Positions 7,252 to 15,636 of a stretch of DNA of 64,000 nt are shown here, piece by piece (the stretch's first letter is position 1; each line of letters opens with the position of its first letter). The notes under the pieces were generated by a model, which saw only the letters and a list, made by a program, of their open reading frames with translations, did not search any database and was not told the origin of the DNA. The position numbers and the translations under genes are program-made. Location of the stretch: the NCBI GenBank assembly GCA_963792855.1, contig CAWBXZ010000001.1:310001-374000 (forward strand). The letters run 5' to 3'. The DNA is from SG8-40 sp963792855 (GTDB lineage Bacteria; Pseudomonadota; Gammaproteobacteria; Burkholderiales; Eutrophovitaceae).

Positions 7252-8516
7252 ACCGGCAGCGCCGGCTCGGCCGGTTCGTCCAGGCCAAAGGCCTTGTGCA
7301 GGGTGCGGACGGCGAGTTCCATGTATTTCTCGTCGATGACGACTGTGATCTTGATTTCCGAGGTCGACACCATCTGGATGTTGATTCCCTCACCCGACAA
7401 CGCTTCGAACATCTTGCTCGCCACGCCGACATGAGAGCGCATGCCGACGCCGACCAGTCCAAGCTTGCAGATCTTGGAATCGCCGACTACTTCGCGCGCC
7501 CCGATTTCCTTTTGTACCTTGGCCAGGAGGTCCAGGGTTCGTTTCAGGTCGTTGCGGTGGACGGTAAACGAGAAGTCCGTGGCACCCTCGCTGCCGACGT
7601 TCTGTACGATCACGTCGACCTCGATATTGGCCTTCGCGATCGGGTCGAGAATCGCGAACGCGATTCCCGGCTTGTCGGGCACGCCAAGCACGGTGATTTT
7701 TGCTTCATCGCGGTTGAACGCGATGCCTGAGACGAGAGCGTGTTCCATCTGTGCGTCTTCCTCGTAAGTAATCAGTGTGCCGGAGCCGGCCTCTTCATCG
7801 ACGGGAATGTCGGGTTCGGTCAGACTCGACAATACGCGCAACCGTACCTTGTATTTGCCGGCAAATTCTACCGACCGGATCTGCAGGACCTTCGAGCCCA
7901 GGCCGGCCATCTCCAGCATTTCCTCAAACGTGATCCTTTGCAGCCTGCGCGCCCCGGCGACGATTCGCGGGTCCGTTGTATACACTCCGTCGACGTCGGT
8001 GAAGATCTGGCACTCGTCGGCCTGCATTGCAGCGGCAATCGCCACGCCTGAGGTGTCCGACCCTCCGCGGCCAAGTGTGGTGATGTTGCCGTCGGCATCC
8101 ACGCCCTGGAATCCCGCCACCACCACCACGCGTCCTGCTTCCAGGTCGGCACGCACATTGTGCTCGTCGATGCTGAGGATACGGGCTTTGGTGTGCGCGC
8201 TGTCCGTCATTAACCGGATCTGACCGCCGGTATACGAGCGCGCCGGTACGCCCAGTTCCATCAAAGCCATGGAAAGCAGGCCGATGGTGACTTGCTCGCC
8301 GGTCGATGCGACCACGTCGAGCTCGCGCGGGTCCGGTTGCGACTGGATTGCCTTGGCCAGATCGATCAGCCGGTTGGTCTCGCCGGACATCGCGGAGACC
8401 ACCACGATCAGGTCATTGCCGGCGCGTTTCCACTTTGCCACGCGCCGGGCGACGTTCTGGATTCGCTCGATCGAACCGACCGAAGTGCCGCCGTATTTTT
8501 GAACGATCAGAGCCAT
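7248..8516 (-). CDS. lysC: aspartate kinase
   Basis: 422 residues. The N-terminal kinase domain starts ALIVQKYGGTSVG (the KYGGTS nucleotide/aspartate motif) and includes VVSAMSGETN, STGEQV and GRGGSDTS. Two ACT domains fill the last ~160 residues (ITVLGVPDKPGIA; CKLGLVGVGMRSHVGVASKMF), where lysine and threonine bind for feedback control. It phosphorylates aspartate to 4-phosphoaspartate, the first step to Lys, Thr, Met and diaminopimelate. Length and order are those of monofunctional proteobacterial aspartokinases. It stands alone, upstream of tRNA-Ser; no lysine riboswitch was seen in front of it. Confidence 0.96.
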   Translation of the reverse strand: MALIVQKYGGTSVGSIERIQNVARRVAKWKRAGNDLIVVVSAMSGETNRLIDLAKAIQSQPDPRELDVVASTGEQVTIGLLSMALMELGVPARSYTGGQIRLMTDSAHTKARILSIDEHNVRADLEAGRVVVVAGFQGVDADGNITTLGRGGSDTSGVAIAAAMQADECQIFTDVDGVYTTDPRIVAGARRLQRITFEEMLEMAGLGSKVLQIRSVEFAGKYKVRLRVLSSLTEPDIPVDEEAGSGTLITYEEDAQMEHALVSGIAFNRDEAKITVLGVPDKPGIAFAILDPIAKANIEVDVIVQNVGSEGATDFSFTVHRNDLKRTLDLLAKVQKEIGAREVVGDSKICKLGLVGVGMRSHVGVASKMFEALSGEGINIQMVSTSEIKITVVIDEKYMELAVRTLHKAFGLDEPAEPALPV

Positions 8517-8586
8517 GCAGGCGTACCACCCCCGAAAAATCGCAGCATTTTAAAGGAAAAGAGTGGGCGGGTCGCCCGCGAGGGCC

Positions 8587-8614
8587 ATTTACTATCGGCA
8601 AGGTTTGCTATAAT
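8587..8614 (+). promoter_or_regulatory. promoter of tRNA-Arg transcript
   Basis: ATTTAC (8587-8592), 16 bases, then a perfect TATAAT (8609-8614), followed by a GC-rich discriminator (TCGCGCCGC). The transcript would have a ~180-nt leader containing small hairpins (GCGAAAGCACTGCTTTCGC about 8650-8668, GCAGCGCGAAGCGCTGC about 8740-8756) before the tRNA, so 5' processing is needed. Confidence 0.6.
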
Positions 8615-8798
8615 TCGCGCCGCTCGCCCTGACGGGGGAGAGCGGGAAGAGCGAAAGCACTGCTTTCGCCCGCCCGAACGCCACGAGCCTGACGGCGAGT
8701 GGCCGGGGCCGAAACTCATTTGAGTTGAGGCGAGTACCGGCAGCGCGAAGCGCTGCCTGGTTGAGATGCCCAGCGCGTCTCAGGATGTGACAGACAAT

Positions 8799-8875
8799 GC
8801 GCCCGTAGCTCAGCTGGATAGAGTACCTGGCTACGAACCAGGGGGTCGGGAGTTCGAATCTCTCCGGGCGTGCCA
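8799..8875 (+). tRNA. tRNA-Arg (anticodon ACG)
   Basis: A 77-nt cloverleaf starting GCGCCCGTAGCTCAGCTGG. The anticodon stem-loop CCTGGCTACGAACCAGG gives ACG (A34 is normally edited to inosine to read CGN). The T arm is GGGAGTTCGAATCTCTC, and CCA is encoded at 8873-8875. The acceptor closes with a G1-T72 wobble and discriminator G. An intrinsic terminator follows at once. Confidence 0.96.
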
Positions 8876-8885
8876 GCACAAAAAA

Positions 8886-8912
8886 GGCCTGCAGCAATGC
8901 AGGCCTTTTTTT
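8886..8912 (+). terminator. intrinsic terminator after tRNA-Arg
   Basis: The perfect 8-bp stem GGCCTGCA-GCAA-TGCAGGCC (8886-8905) is followed by seven T. A run of A in front makes it usable from the other strand for the convergent hypothetical gene that ends at 8945. Confidence 0.9.
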
Positions 8913-8944
8913 GCTCGCGTGTTTGTGCCCCCGGGAACCAAACG

Positions 8945-9328
8945 CTAACGCGAGAGCAATCGCGATGGGGTGTAGTAGACGTGACGGAAGTCGAGTCCGT
9001 CTTTCTGTCCGTTATAGCGCGTCTTGTTCTGCGCATACTGTTCACAGCGTCTGCCAACCATTCGATCCTCATCGTAGCTCATGGTCTTGATCACACTTCC
9101 GTCGTCGGCGAGGAATGTGGTATCGAATACGTTTTTCTTGCTGATGACGCCCTTGCGCACCACGACATCGACTCTTACGGTATCGTCAGTCAGGTCGTGA
9201 TAGACGGCGCGGGGAAACCAGGCCGTCAAGATATGCTGGAGATGTTTTGCGCCCGCGCTGGTCAGTTCGTAATTTTCGGTCACGCGTGAACTGATGATCA
9301 GGAGTCTGTCGGGTTTCTTGTTCAGCAT
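8945..9328 (-). CDS. hypothetical protein, 127 residues
   Basis: A soluble, polar protein beginning MLNKKPDRLLIISSRVTENYELTSAGAKHLQHILTAWF. No signal peptide, membrane helix or known motif is seen. The ORF is open a further 57 codons upstream, but that part (His/Cys/Arg-rich) looks like noise. Start 9328 is chosen from composition; its ribosome site is weak. It ends convergent with the tRNA-Arg terminator. Function not recognised. Confidence 0.5.
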   Translation of the reverse strand: MLNKKPDRLLIISSRVTENYELTSAGAKHLQHILTAWFPRAVYHDLTDDTVRVDVVVRKGVISKKNVFDTTFLADDGSVIKTMSYDEDRMVGRRCEQYAQNKTRYNGQKDGLDFRHVYYTPSRLLSR

Positions 9329-9683
9329 TGATCTCGCAGCACACCTAACGATTTGTTTCTGATGGAAGCAATTGCGGCGATCGGGCAACGTTCCACAACA
9401 ATGCGGTACCCTAAGGCGGTAGGCTATCCGTGTCCAGTGCTTTGGCAAGCGACACTGATCCCCAACCGAGCGGTAGTTTACTGCAATTCCTTCGGCCAAC
9501 TACCGGTTTCGGGCGGATTCACCCGGCTGTGCCGTGGAGGCGAGGCATGTCCGTTTTTCGGGTGGCCGTGGTACGAATGGCTCGAAGGGGCGAGGGTACG
9601 TTGACGGTGTGCATACGGGACATGATCCGCTGGGCGACCGGCAACGGCGTAATTCCAACGATTGAGAGACAGGACAAGAAACA
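9329..9683. other. intergenic region, no gene seen
   Basis: Upstream region of both the 127-residue hypothetical (minus) and the SDR gene (plus). No tRNA, repeat or good promoter pair was recognised. The last bases (GAGAGACAGGACAAGAAACA) hold the SDR ribosome-binding site. Confidence 0.4.
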
Positions 9684-10388
9684 ATGAACGTAGCGGGAAA
9701 GAAGGCAATCATTTTTGGCGGGACCTCGGGCATCGGGCTTGCGGCGGCGAAGCAACTCGCTGCACTCGGTGCGCAGGTGATCGCGGTCAGCCGTAATCCG
9801 GAAAAAGCGGGGGATGTGCCGGCGGGCATCACCTTGAAGAAGTGCGATGTGCTGGACCGGGAAGCTCTTCAGGCGTTTTTCAACGAGTGCGCCCCGTACG
9901 ACATACTGGTGAATGCCGCCACGGGCGGAAAGCGCGCACTCGGGCCATTTCTTGAAATGGATATGGACGGTTACCAGGCATCGTTTGCCAAGCTGTGGGG
10001 CTATGCCAATGTTGTCCGGTACGGAGCGGGTCAACTTGCAGACGATGGCTGCATCGTGTTGGTCAGCGGCTCTCCGGCGCGAAAGACCCGGCCGGGGCAG
10101 GTGGCGCTCGGTTCGGTTGGCGGCGCGGTGGAAGCCCTGGTTCGTGGTGTCACGAGAGAGCTTGCGCCCAAACGCATCAATGTCGTTTCGCCCGGTGTCA
10201 TCGATACGCCGATGATTCCCAAACAAGGTCAGGAACGCACCGAGTATTACGCCAAGACGACGGCAGGAAACATCATTCCGCGTGCGGGCACGCCCGATGA
10301 GGTTGCGATGGGAATCGTGTTCGTAATCCAGAATGACTTCGTAACCGGCACGACAGTTGATGTCGACGGTGGCTTGTTGTTGTCCTAG
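9684..10388 (+). CDS. short-chain dehydrogenase/reductase (SDR)
   Basis: 234 residues of a classical SDR Rossmann protein. IIFGGTSGIGLAAAK (about residues 10-24) is the TGxxxGIG cofactor loop, and the sequence ILVNAATGG stands for NNAG. The usual YxxxK catalytic pair is not clear: after VLVSGSPARKTRPGQVALGSVGGAVEAL the normal Tyr appears replaced, so chemistry may differ or be lost. The C-terminus VTGTTVDVDGGLLLS is standard. Substrate unknown. It lies 135 bases before the hydroxylase-type gene on the same strand. Confidence 0.8.
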   Translation: MNVAGKKAIIFGGTSGIGLAAAKQLAALGAQVIAVSRNPEKAGDVPAGITLKKCDVLDREALQAFFNECAPYDILVNAATGGKRALGPFLEMDMDGYQASFAKLWGYANVVRYGAGQLADDGCIVLVSGSPARKTRPGQVALGSVGGAVEALVRGVTRELAPKRINVVSPGVIDTPMIPKQGQERTEYYAKTTAGNIIPRAGTPDEVAMGIVFVIQNDFVTGTTVDVDGGLLLS

Positions 10389-10463
10389 GGGATTGTGGGC
10401 CGGGCAGTTCGCCGGTCCGGGCGTCCGGTGCACTGCCATGAAGACTTTCCGGATCAGATCGGT

Positions 10464-10492
10464 TTGACTTTGTTTCTCTCATGTGATGTATT
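10464..10492 (+). promoter_or_regulatory. candidate promoter for the fatty-acid-hydroxylase-type gene
   Basis: TTGACT (10464-10469), 17 bases, TGTATT (10487-10492), 32 bases before the start codon. The palindrome TGATATATCA (10494-10503) sits at the expected start of transcription and could be an operator. Confidence 0.45.
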
Positions 10493-10523
10493 GCTGATAT
10501 ATCACAGACAGGGGCGTGCAACC

Positions 10524-11297
10524 ATGATGAACGAACGGCAAAAGGCGTATCGGCAGGAATACCGCTCACGGTTATCGAATTGGTACAACGGCCCGGTGCA
10601 TGTTTTCGTGATTTACGCCATCGGGTTCACCGCATTGTGGATCTACGCCCAGCACCTCGAGAACGTGCAGCCATGGGAATGGCTGGCGGTGCCGGTTGTC
10701 TGGCTGGCGTGCAACATTTTCGAGTGGTACCTCCATCTATACGTGATGCACCGGCCGCAGAAATCGAAGGCGCTGCGTGCCATATACAACCGGCACACCC
10801 TGCAGCATCACCAGTTCTTTACCGACCGCGAGATGCGATTCCGTGACCAGAAGGACTGGCGGGTCACTTTCTTTCCGCCCTATGCGCTGGTGGTTTTTAC
10901 GCTGATATCCATCCCCGGTGCGGCGTTGCTGCATTTTCTCGTCAGTCCGAACGTCGGCTGGCTGTTCATTTCCACCACGACCAGCGTCTATCTGGTGTAC
11001 GAATTCATGCATTTCTGTTGTCACGTCGAGGAAAACTGGTTCGTGCGCAACATGCCATTCGTGAACACGATCCGGCGCCACCACACGGCGCATCACAATT
11101 CCCGGTTGATGATGGAAAAGAACATGAACCTGACATTTCCGGTGGCAGACTGGATGTTCGGTACCTCGGACCTCGACCGCGGACTGCTGGGCCACATATT
11201 CAATGGTTACAACGACAAATACCTGAAGACTGACCTGCGCGGGCGGCCTCTCAGACCGGACATGGCTGCCGCCGAACCTCTCGTTTCGGAAGCTTGA
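10524..11297 (+). CDS. membrane protein of the fatty acid hydroxylase / sterol desaturase superfamily
   Basis: 257 residues from MMNERQKAYRQ. Hydrophobic spans lie near residues 22-45 (VFVIYAIGFTALWIYA), 52-70, 120-145 and 150-170. The histidine clusters of the di-iron superfamily are present: EWYLHLYVMHR, NRHTLQHHQFF, FMHFCCHVE and RRHHTAHHNSRLM. Such enzymes hydroxylate or desaturate lipids in the inner membrane using O2. The substrate cannot be read off the sequence. A small two-helix membrane protein follows by 27 bases and may be an accessory partner. Confidence 0.75.
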   Translation: MMNERQKAYRQEYRSRLSNWYNGPVHVFVIYAIGFTALWIYAQHLENVQPWEWLAVPVVWLACNIFEWYLHLYVMHRPQKSKALRAIYNRHTLQHHQFFTDREMRFRDQKDWRVTFFPPYALVVFTLISIPGAALLHFLVSPNVGWLFISTTTSVYLVYEFMHFCCHVEENWFVRNMPFVNTIRRHHTAHHNSRLMMEKNMNLTFPVADWMFGTSDLDRGLLGHIFNGYNDKYLKTDLRGRPLRPDMAAAEPLVSEA

Positions 11298-11324
11298 GCG
11301 CAGTTCCGTACAGGTAACGAAATC

Positions 11325-11507
11325 ATGCCTACCCACATCAAGATCGTTGTCTCGGTTCTTACTCTCATCGTCGGTGCGCTTTTTTACTACTTTGAAGCAC
11401 AGTACGGTCAGGGGCGGGTCGCAACCGTCGGTGCGTTTCTGAGTGTCTTCATGGTGCTGGCGATGTGGATATTTCCGGAAGCGGGGGATCGGGCGAAGAA
11501 GAAATAG
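11325..11507 (+). CDS. small two-helix membrane protein, 60 residues
   Basis: MPTHIKIVVSVLTLIVGALFYYFEAQYGQGRVATVGAFLSVF and so on: two predicted membrane helices (about 5-23 and 33-50) joined by a short polar loop, with a basic C-terminus ending KKK. AGGTAACGAAATC before the ATG is a reasonable ribosome site. It is probably co-transcribed with the hydroxylase-type gene. No family recognised. Confidence 0.6.
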   Translation: MPTHIKIVVSVLTLIVGALFYYFEAQYGQGRVATVGAFLSVFMVLAMWIFPEAGDRAKKK

Positions 11508-11692
11508 CGGACAAGCCGGTTGCTCCGGCTTTGTTGCCTCCGCTGTTCGTTCTTCGATCATTTTCCTGTTTGCCCGCCGCGAATTCGCGTGCAAGCCTCA
11601 CCCGCGATACGCCATCTGTCGTCGGACGGAAAATTCGGGCGGCACGGTTTGCGGAAGCGGTGCCCGGGAAACGAAAGGCGCACAAACAAGTC

Positions 11693-12361
11693 ATGCAACT
11701 GAAAATCGCGACTCGCGAAAGTCTCACCGACAAGGCTTACAAGCAACTGGAAGAAATGATCGTCACGCTGCAACTGAAGCCCGGTTCAGTGCTGGCCGAA
11801 GGGGAGTTGGGCGAGCGTCTGCAAATTGGCCGTACGCCAATACGCGAAGCCTTGCATCGCCTGGCACGTGAGGGGTTGGTTACGGTCCTTCCGCGCAAGG
11901 GAATCCTGGTGACCGAGATCAACCCCGGCAAGCAGTTTCTCGTCCTTGAAGTGCGGCGTGAACTGGAACGCCTGATGGCGAGGACCAGCGCGGCACGCAG
12001 CACCGATGCCGAACGCAAGGCGTTCCGCCGGATCGCAAAAGGCATGCAGCAGGCTGCCGGCAAGAACGACGACCTGAAGTTCATGCGCCACGACAGCGAG
12101 TTGAATAGGCTCGTCGCGCAGGCGTCGCACAACGAATACGCGGCGATGGCAATACAGGCCATACAGGGACTTTCGCGCAGATTCTGGTACGTGCACTACA
12201 AGCAGGCTGCAGACATGCCGCTATGTGCGCGCCTGCACGCCGAGTTGGCGCAAAAGATTGCTGACGGCGATGCCCGCGGCGCCGCGGAAGCGAGCGACCG
12301 CCTTGTGGATTACGTGGAGGATTTCACCCGGCTTGCATTCAGTCCGGCGATCGCTGCCTAG
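11693..12361 (+). CDS. GntR/FadR-type transcriptional regulator
   Basis: 222 residues. The N-terminal winged helix (about 12-75) has SLTDKAYKQLEEMIVTLQLKPGS and the signature IGRTPIREALHRLAREGLV. The rest is an all-helical FCD effector domain with a possible metal/ligand set (D in MRHDSELN, H in ARLHAELAQ). FCD-GntR proteins usually repress catabolic genes until an organic acid binds. Nothing adjacent marks its target; the neighbours are the hydroxylase-type operon upstream and a DUF6166 gene downstream. The start at 11693 follows CGAAAGG by about 13 bases. Confidence 0.85.
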   Translation: MQLKIATRESLTDKAYKQLEEMIVTLQLKPGSVLAEGELGERLQIGRTPIREALHRLAREGLVTVLPRKGILVTEINPGKQFLVLEVRRELERLMARTSAARSTDAERKAFRRIAKGMQQAAGKNDDLKFMRHDSELNRLVAQASHNEYAAMAIQAIQGLSRRFWYVHYKQAADMPLCARLHAELAQKIADGDARGAAEASDRLVDYVEDFTRLAFSPAIAA

Positions 12362-12572
12362 GGCCTGCGGGCTCGCGCGGCTTCGGTGTCCGGAGAGGCA
12401 TGGCTCGACGAAGTGTCATAGCTTGAAGAAGTGGTATCGCTGGAGGAGCGGGTAACGAGGGTCCCGGGGAAGGAGTTGGGGTTCGCGTTTACAAGGCAAT
12501 CGCGTATCGGTAGTGCTGCGGCGGATGGCGATGAGACAATGCAATTCCGGTAAAGGATCATGGGTGCGGTGA

Positions 12573-12857
12573 ATGAAGCAATATGAAGGCAGGCGAACCA
12601 TCGACGGCATCGTTGTGACGGTTGACAGCGCGCCGCTTGATCAACGATTCGATATCCGTACCTTTGATGAAAAGGGTTTCGAGTGGAGCTATGAAGGCAG
12701 CGCACCGCGCCAACTCGCGCTGGCAATTCTTGCAGATCACTTCGGCGACGCCGATCGGGCACTCGCACAGGTTGAGCCGTTCATGAAGTCGGTCATCGCG
12801 AATCTCGACAACGACTGGACGTTGACCAGCGGCGATATCGACGCAGCACTGGCTTGA
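12573..12857 (+). CDS. DUF6166-type protein, 94 residues
   Basis: Small acidic protein beginning MKQYEGRRTIDGIVVTVDSAPLD, with GFEWSYEGSAPRQLALAILADHFGD and a C-terminal WTLTSGDIDAAL. This pattern matches a short family of unknown function that I recognise as DUF6166, often found in accessory or mobile regions. No signal peptide or membrane segment. Its biochemical role is unknown. Confidence 0.7.
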   Translation: MKQYEGRRTIDGIVVTVDSAPLDQRFDIRTFDEKGFEWSYEGSAPRQLALAILADHFGDADRALAQVEPFMKSVIANLDNDWTLTSGDIDAALA

Positions 12858-13343
12858 TTCGACTGCCGTGGCGAGCGTTCGCGCGGCGACAGTTCGACAG
12901 GCAGCGCAATAATCCGTGTTTCGTTCGAAACCAGGGTAAATCGCTTCCGGTCGACTGCCGGATCGATGGCCCTCGCTTCCACTTCGTCCATTAACCGGCT
13001 GGCTGGCAGCGTGATGCAGGAGCTCGCAGAGCCGGGTCATGCGTTCTGAGGGCATTCACGAGACCGGATTGCTTGTGATGAGAGCGCTGTAGCGAAGCCG
13101 TAACATCGTAACGTTACACTGGACGGTTGGGAGGTTTCGACGCGAGAATCCAGGCGAGTCGAAGCTGGGCGCTCTGGTGCGCCAGGGCGTTTCTCAAATG
13201 CAGGAAGATTTCTCCGGAATACGTCGGCAACCGGGATTGCCCGATCCGCATTGCCGAGAGGAGGGCGTTGCCAACGGCCGTTTGGCAAGCGCTCGAAACA
13301 CGAATTTTGTTCAACCGCTGAAGCGTTTTGGAAAACACAACCG
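12858..13343. other. intergenic region before the ACR3-type transporter
   Basis: No gene supported. The perfect palindrome GTAACGTTAC (about 13107-13116) could be a regulator site. No ArsR-type gene is present although a transporter of the arsenite family follows. Short ORFs here have no recognisable content. Confidence 0.4.
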
Positions 13344-14372
13344 ATGGGACTTTTTGAGCGCTATCTTTCCGTGTGGGTTGGCCTGTGCATTGTCGCGGGT
13401 GTCCTGCTTGGCAATCTGATGCCCGGTGCGTTCCAGTTCATCGCAAGACTGGAATACGCGCACGTCAATCTTGCGGTCGCGCTGCTCATCTGGGTCATGA
13501 TCTATCCGATGATGGTGCAGATCGACTTCTCTGCCGTCAGGGATGTCGGCAAGAGACCGGGGGGGCTTGTGTTGACCCTGGTCGTCAACTGGTTGATCAA
13601 GCCGTTCACCATGGCGGCCCTCGGCTGGTTGTTTTTCAGAGTGATCTTTGCCGACTGGGTCGATCCGCAATCGGCCACCGAGTACATCGCCGGGATGATC
13701 CTGCTGGGGGTGGCGCCGTGTACGGCGATGGTTTTCGTGTGGAGCCAGCTCACCAAAGGCGACCCGAACTATACGCTCGTGCAGGTATCCGTAAACGACA
13801 TCATCATGGTGTTCGCCTTTGCGCCAATTGCGGCTTTTCTCCTGGGGGTGAGCGATATCGCCGTGCCGTGGGAAACCTTGCTGCTCTCCGTCGTTTTGTA
13901 TGTCGTGTTACCACTCATTGCCGGCGCGGTCACCAGGCATCGACTGGAGCGCAACGGTACCGGCGAGCGGCTGAATGCCTTCGTTCATGGGCTCAAGCCG
14001 TGGTCGGTGGTTGGCCTGCTCGCCACGGTGGTTTTGCTGTTCGGCTTCCAGGCCGAAAAGATCATCGCAAATCCATTGGCGATCGTGCTGATCGCCATCC
14101 CGCTGTTATTCCAGGCCTACGGCATCTTCGCGATCGCCTATGCGGCGGCCCGGGCAATGAAACTGCCGCACAACATCGCCGCACCGGCTTGTTTGATCGG
14201 CACCTCGAATTTTTTCGAACTCGCCGTTGCCGTCGCCATTTCGCTCTTTGGGCTGAATTCGGGCGCAGCACTGGCCACCGTCGTCGGCGTGCTGGTCGAG
14301 GTGCCCGTGATGCTCTCACTGGTTGCCGTCGTCAATCGCACGAGTGGCTGGTTCGGCAACGGCGAGTCATGA
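13344..14372 (+). CDS. ACR3-family arsenite efflux transporter (BASS superfamily)
   Basis: 342 residues with about ten hydrophobic helices, starting MGLFERYLSVWVGLCIVAGVLLGNLMPG, a strong ACR3 signature. Other family segments are NWLIKPFTMAALGWLFF, GVAPCTAMVFVWSQLTKGDPNYTLVQVSVND (with the Cys used for As(III)) and LIGTSNFFELAVA. It would export arsenite across the inner membrane with the proton gradient. There is no arsR or arsC next to it, so regulation is not evident. ORF extension upstream of 13344 lacks transporter features. Confidence 0.88.
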   Translation: MGLFERYLSVWVGLCIVAGVLLGNLMPGAFQFIARLEYAHVNLAVALLIWVMIYPMMVQIDFSAVRDVGKRPGGLVLTLVVNWLIKPFTMAALGWLFFRVIFADWVDPQSATEYIAGMILLGVAPCTAMVFVWSQLTKGDPNYTLVQVSVNDIIMVFAFAPIAAFLLGVSDIAVPWETLLLSVVLYVVLPLIAGAVTRHRLERNGTGERLNAFVHGLKPWSVVGLLATVVLLFGFQAEKIIANPLAIVLIAIPLLFQAYGIFAIAYAAARAMKLPHNIAAPACLIGTSNFFELAVAVAISLFGLNSGAALATVVGVLVEVPVMLSLVAVVNRTSGWFGNGES

Positions 14373-14460
14373 GTGCGTGTGTTCCGGTGGTTTCTTGTCG
14401 CCCCGGGGCGGTCTGAATCTGCGCCGGGAGGAGCGGGTGGAACGTCGCGTCCGGGCGCGA

Positions 14461-15489
14461 TCAGGATTGACCGATTTCAGCAGTTACCGGGCGTGTGCTG
14501 CCGCGAAGAATCAATCCGGTTTCCAGCGCGGTGAAACTGCAATCGCCGCTTTCGCCGGATCGCTTGCCGATTGATTCGAACAGCCGTTCGCACGCCGCAG
14601 TGACGACGTCGTCGAGTGGTAACGATATCGTCGTCAGCCCACCGCCGCGCCACCAGCGGAAAGCGGGGTTGTCGCCGAAGCCCAGCAGGGAAATGCCCGC
14701 ATGCGCTTCCCCAGTTTGATTGGCGATCGTATCCAGCATGCCTTCGGTCAGTGCCGAACCGGCGGCGATAATGGCAGTCGGCGCACCTGGTCCGCGTAGC
14801 AGTTCAGCGCTGGCCTCCCGGCCGTGCCCGGCACGGGGCGGCCCGGGCCGGATCAGGTTCGCGTTCGGTTCCATGCCGCGTGCGTTGTAGGCATCGATGT
14901 AACCCGCCCGCCGTGCTTGCGCCGTATCGAGATTTTCGTCGCCAACCAGCAGGCCGATCCGTCGATGACCGAGGTCGAGCAGAAAGCCGCATGCCGTTGA
15001 AAGTGCCTTGCGATCGTCGAAACCGAAGCCGCTCGCCTGTAACGCGGTCGATCGACGAATCAATTGCACCTTGGGCACGGCAGACAGCAAACGTTGGCTC
15101 GTCGATGATATTTGTGCCGTCGGAACGATCAGTGCGCCGGCGCAGCGCGCGCCAACGAGTGCGCGAATCTGCTCTTCCTCGAGTTGCGGATCGTCCTCGG
15201 TAACCGAAAGAACCAGCTGAAAACCTAGGCGCCGGCAGTGTTTCGCGGCGGCACGCGCCATCGTTGCATAGAAATTGTTCTGTATGTCGGGCATCAGCAG
15301 GCCGACCAGAGAGCTCGTGCCGCTTTGCATGGCTCTCGCCGAAGAGTCGGCGACGTAGCCCATCGCGTCAGCTCGCTCCCGGACCCGCCGGATTGTCTCG
15401 GCGCTGATGCGCGTGTTGCCGGCGAGGGCGCGCGTCACCGTTGAGGGTGAAACACCCAACGCGCGGGCTATGTCCTTGATGGTAACCAT
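14461..15489 (-). CDS. LacI-family transcriptional repressor
   Basis: 342 residues from MVTIKDIARALGVSPSTVTRALAG, the classic LacI/PurR helix-turn-helix plus hinge (VADSSARAMQSG). A periplasmic-binding-like core follows (LVGLLMPDIQNNFYATMARA, LGHRRIGLLVGDEN, LLGFGDNPAFRWW). It is divergent from the kinase-enolase operon 147 bases away, and two palindromes of the LacI-operator type lie between them, so it very probably controls that operon. An earlier in-frame ATG (15519) would lie inside the operator and is less likely. Confidence 0.9.
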   Translation of the reverse strand: MVTIKDIARALGVSPSTVTRALAGNTRISAETIRRVRERADAMGYVADSSARAMQSGTSSLVGLLMPDIQNNFYATMARAAAKHCRRLGFQLVLSVTEDDPQLEEEQIRALVGARCAGALIVPTAQISSTSQRLLSAVPKVQLIRRSTALQASGFGFDDRKALSTACGFLLDLGHRRIGLLVGDENLDTAQARRAGYIDAYNARGMEPNANLIRPGPPRAGHGREASAELLRGPGAPTAIIAAGSALTEGMLDTIANQTGEAHAGISLLGFGDNPAFRWWRGGGLTTISLPLDDVVTAACERLFESIGKRSGESGDCSFTALETGLILRGSTRPVTAEIGQS

Positions 15490-15512
15490 CTCGATTGCAT
15501 TCCGGAGAGTAG

Positions 15513-15530
15513 TGCGCAAACGATAGCGCA
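15513..15530. promoter_or_regulatory. LacI-type operator palindrome (O1)
   Basis: TGCGCAAACGATAGCGCA: 7 of 9 positions mirror around a central CG, the standard shape of LacI/PurR operators. It lies 24 bases upstream of the repressor ATG, so autoregulation is likely. Confidence 0.55.
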
Positions 15531-15575
15531 GATATATCCAAAAAGTCTACATAGTAGTCAGTTTATTCTGAGATA

Positions 15576-15604
15576 TTGACGTGCAAACGTGTGCGCATTA
15601 AACT
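15576..15604 (+). promoter_or_regulatory. promoter of kinase-enolase operon with embedded operator (O2)
   Basis: TTGACG (15576-15581), 17 bases, TAAACT (15599-15604). The spacer contains GTGCAAACGTGTGCGC (15581-15596), a second LacI-type palindrome (6 of 8 pairs around CG), related to O1 (GCGCAAACG / GTGCAAACG). Bound repressor would cover the promoter. Confidence 0.5.
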
Positions 15605-15636
15605 TCGGTGCGTGTGCATTCGGGGTTGAGGTCATC

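Noticed and set aside
13114..13338. Minus-strand ORF before the ACR3 transporter as a possible arsR remnant.
   Set aside because: No winged-helix or metal-binding Cys motif in any frame.
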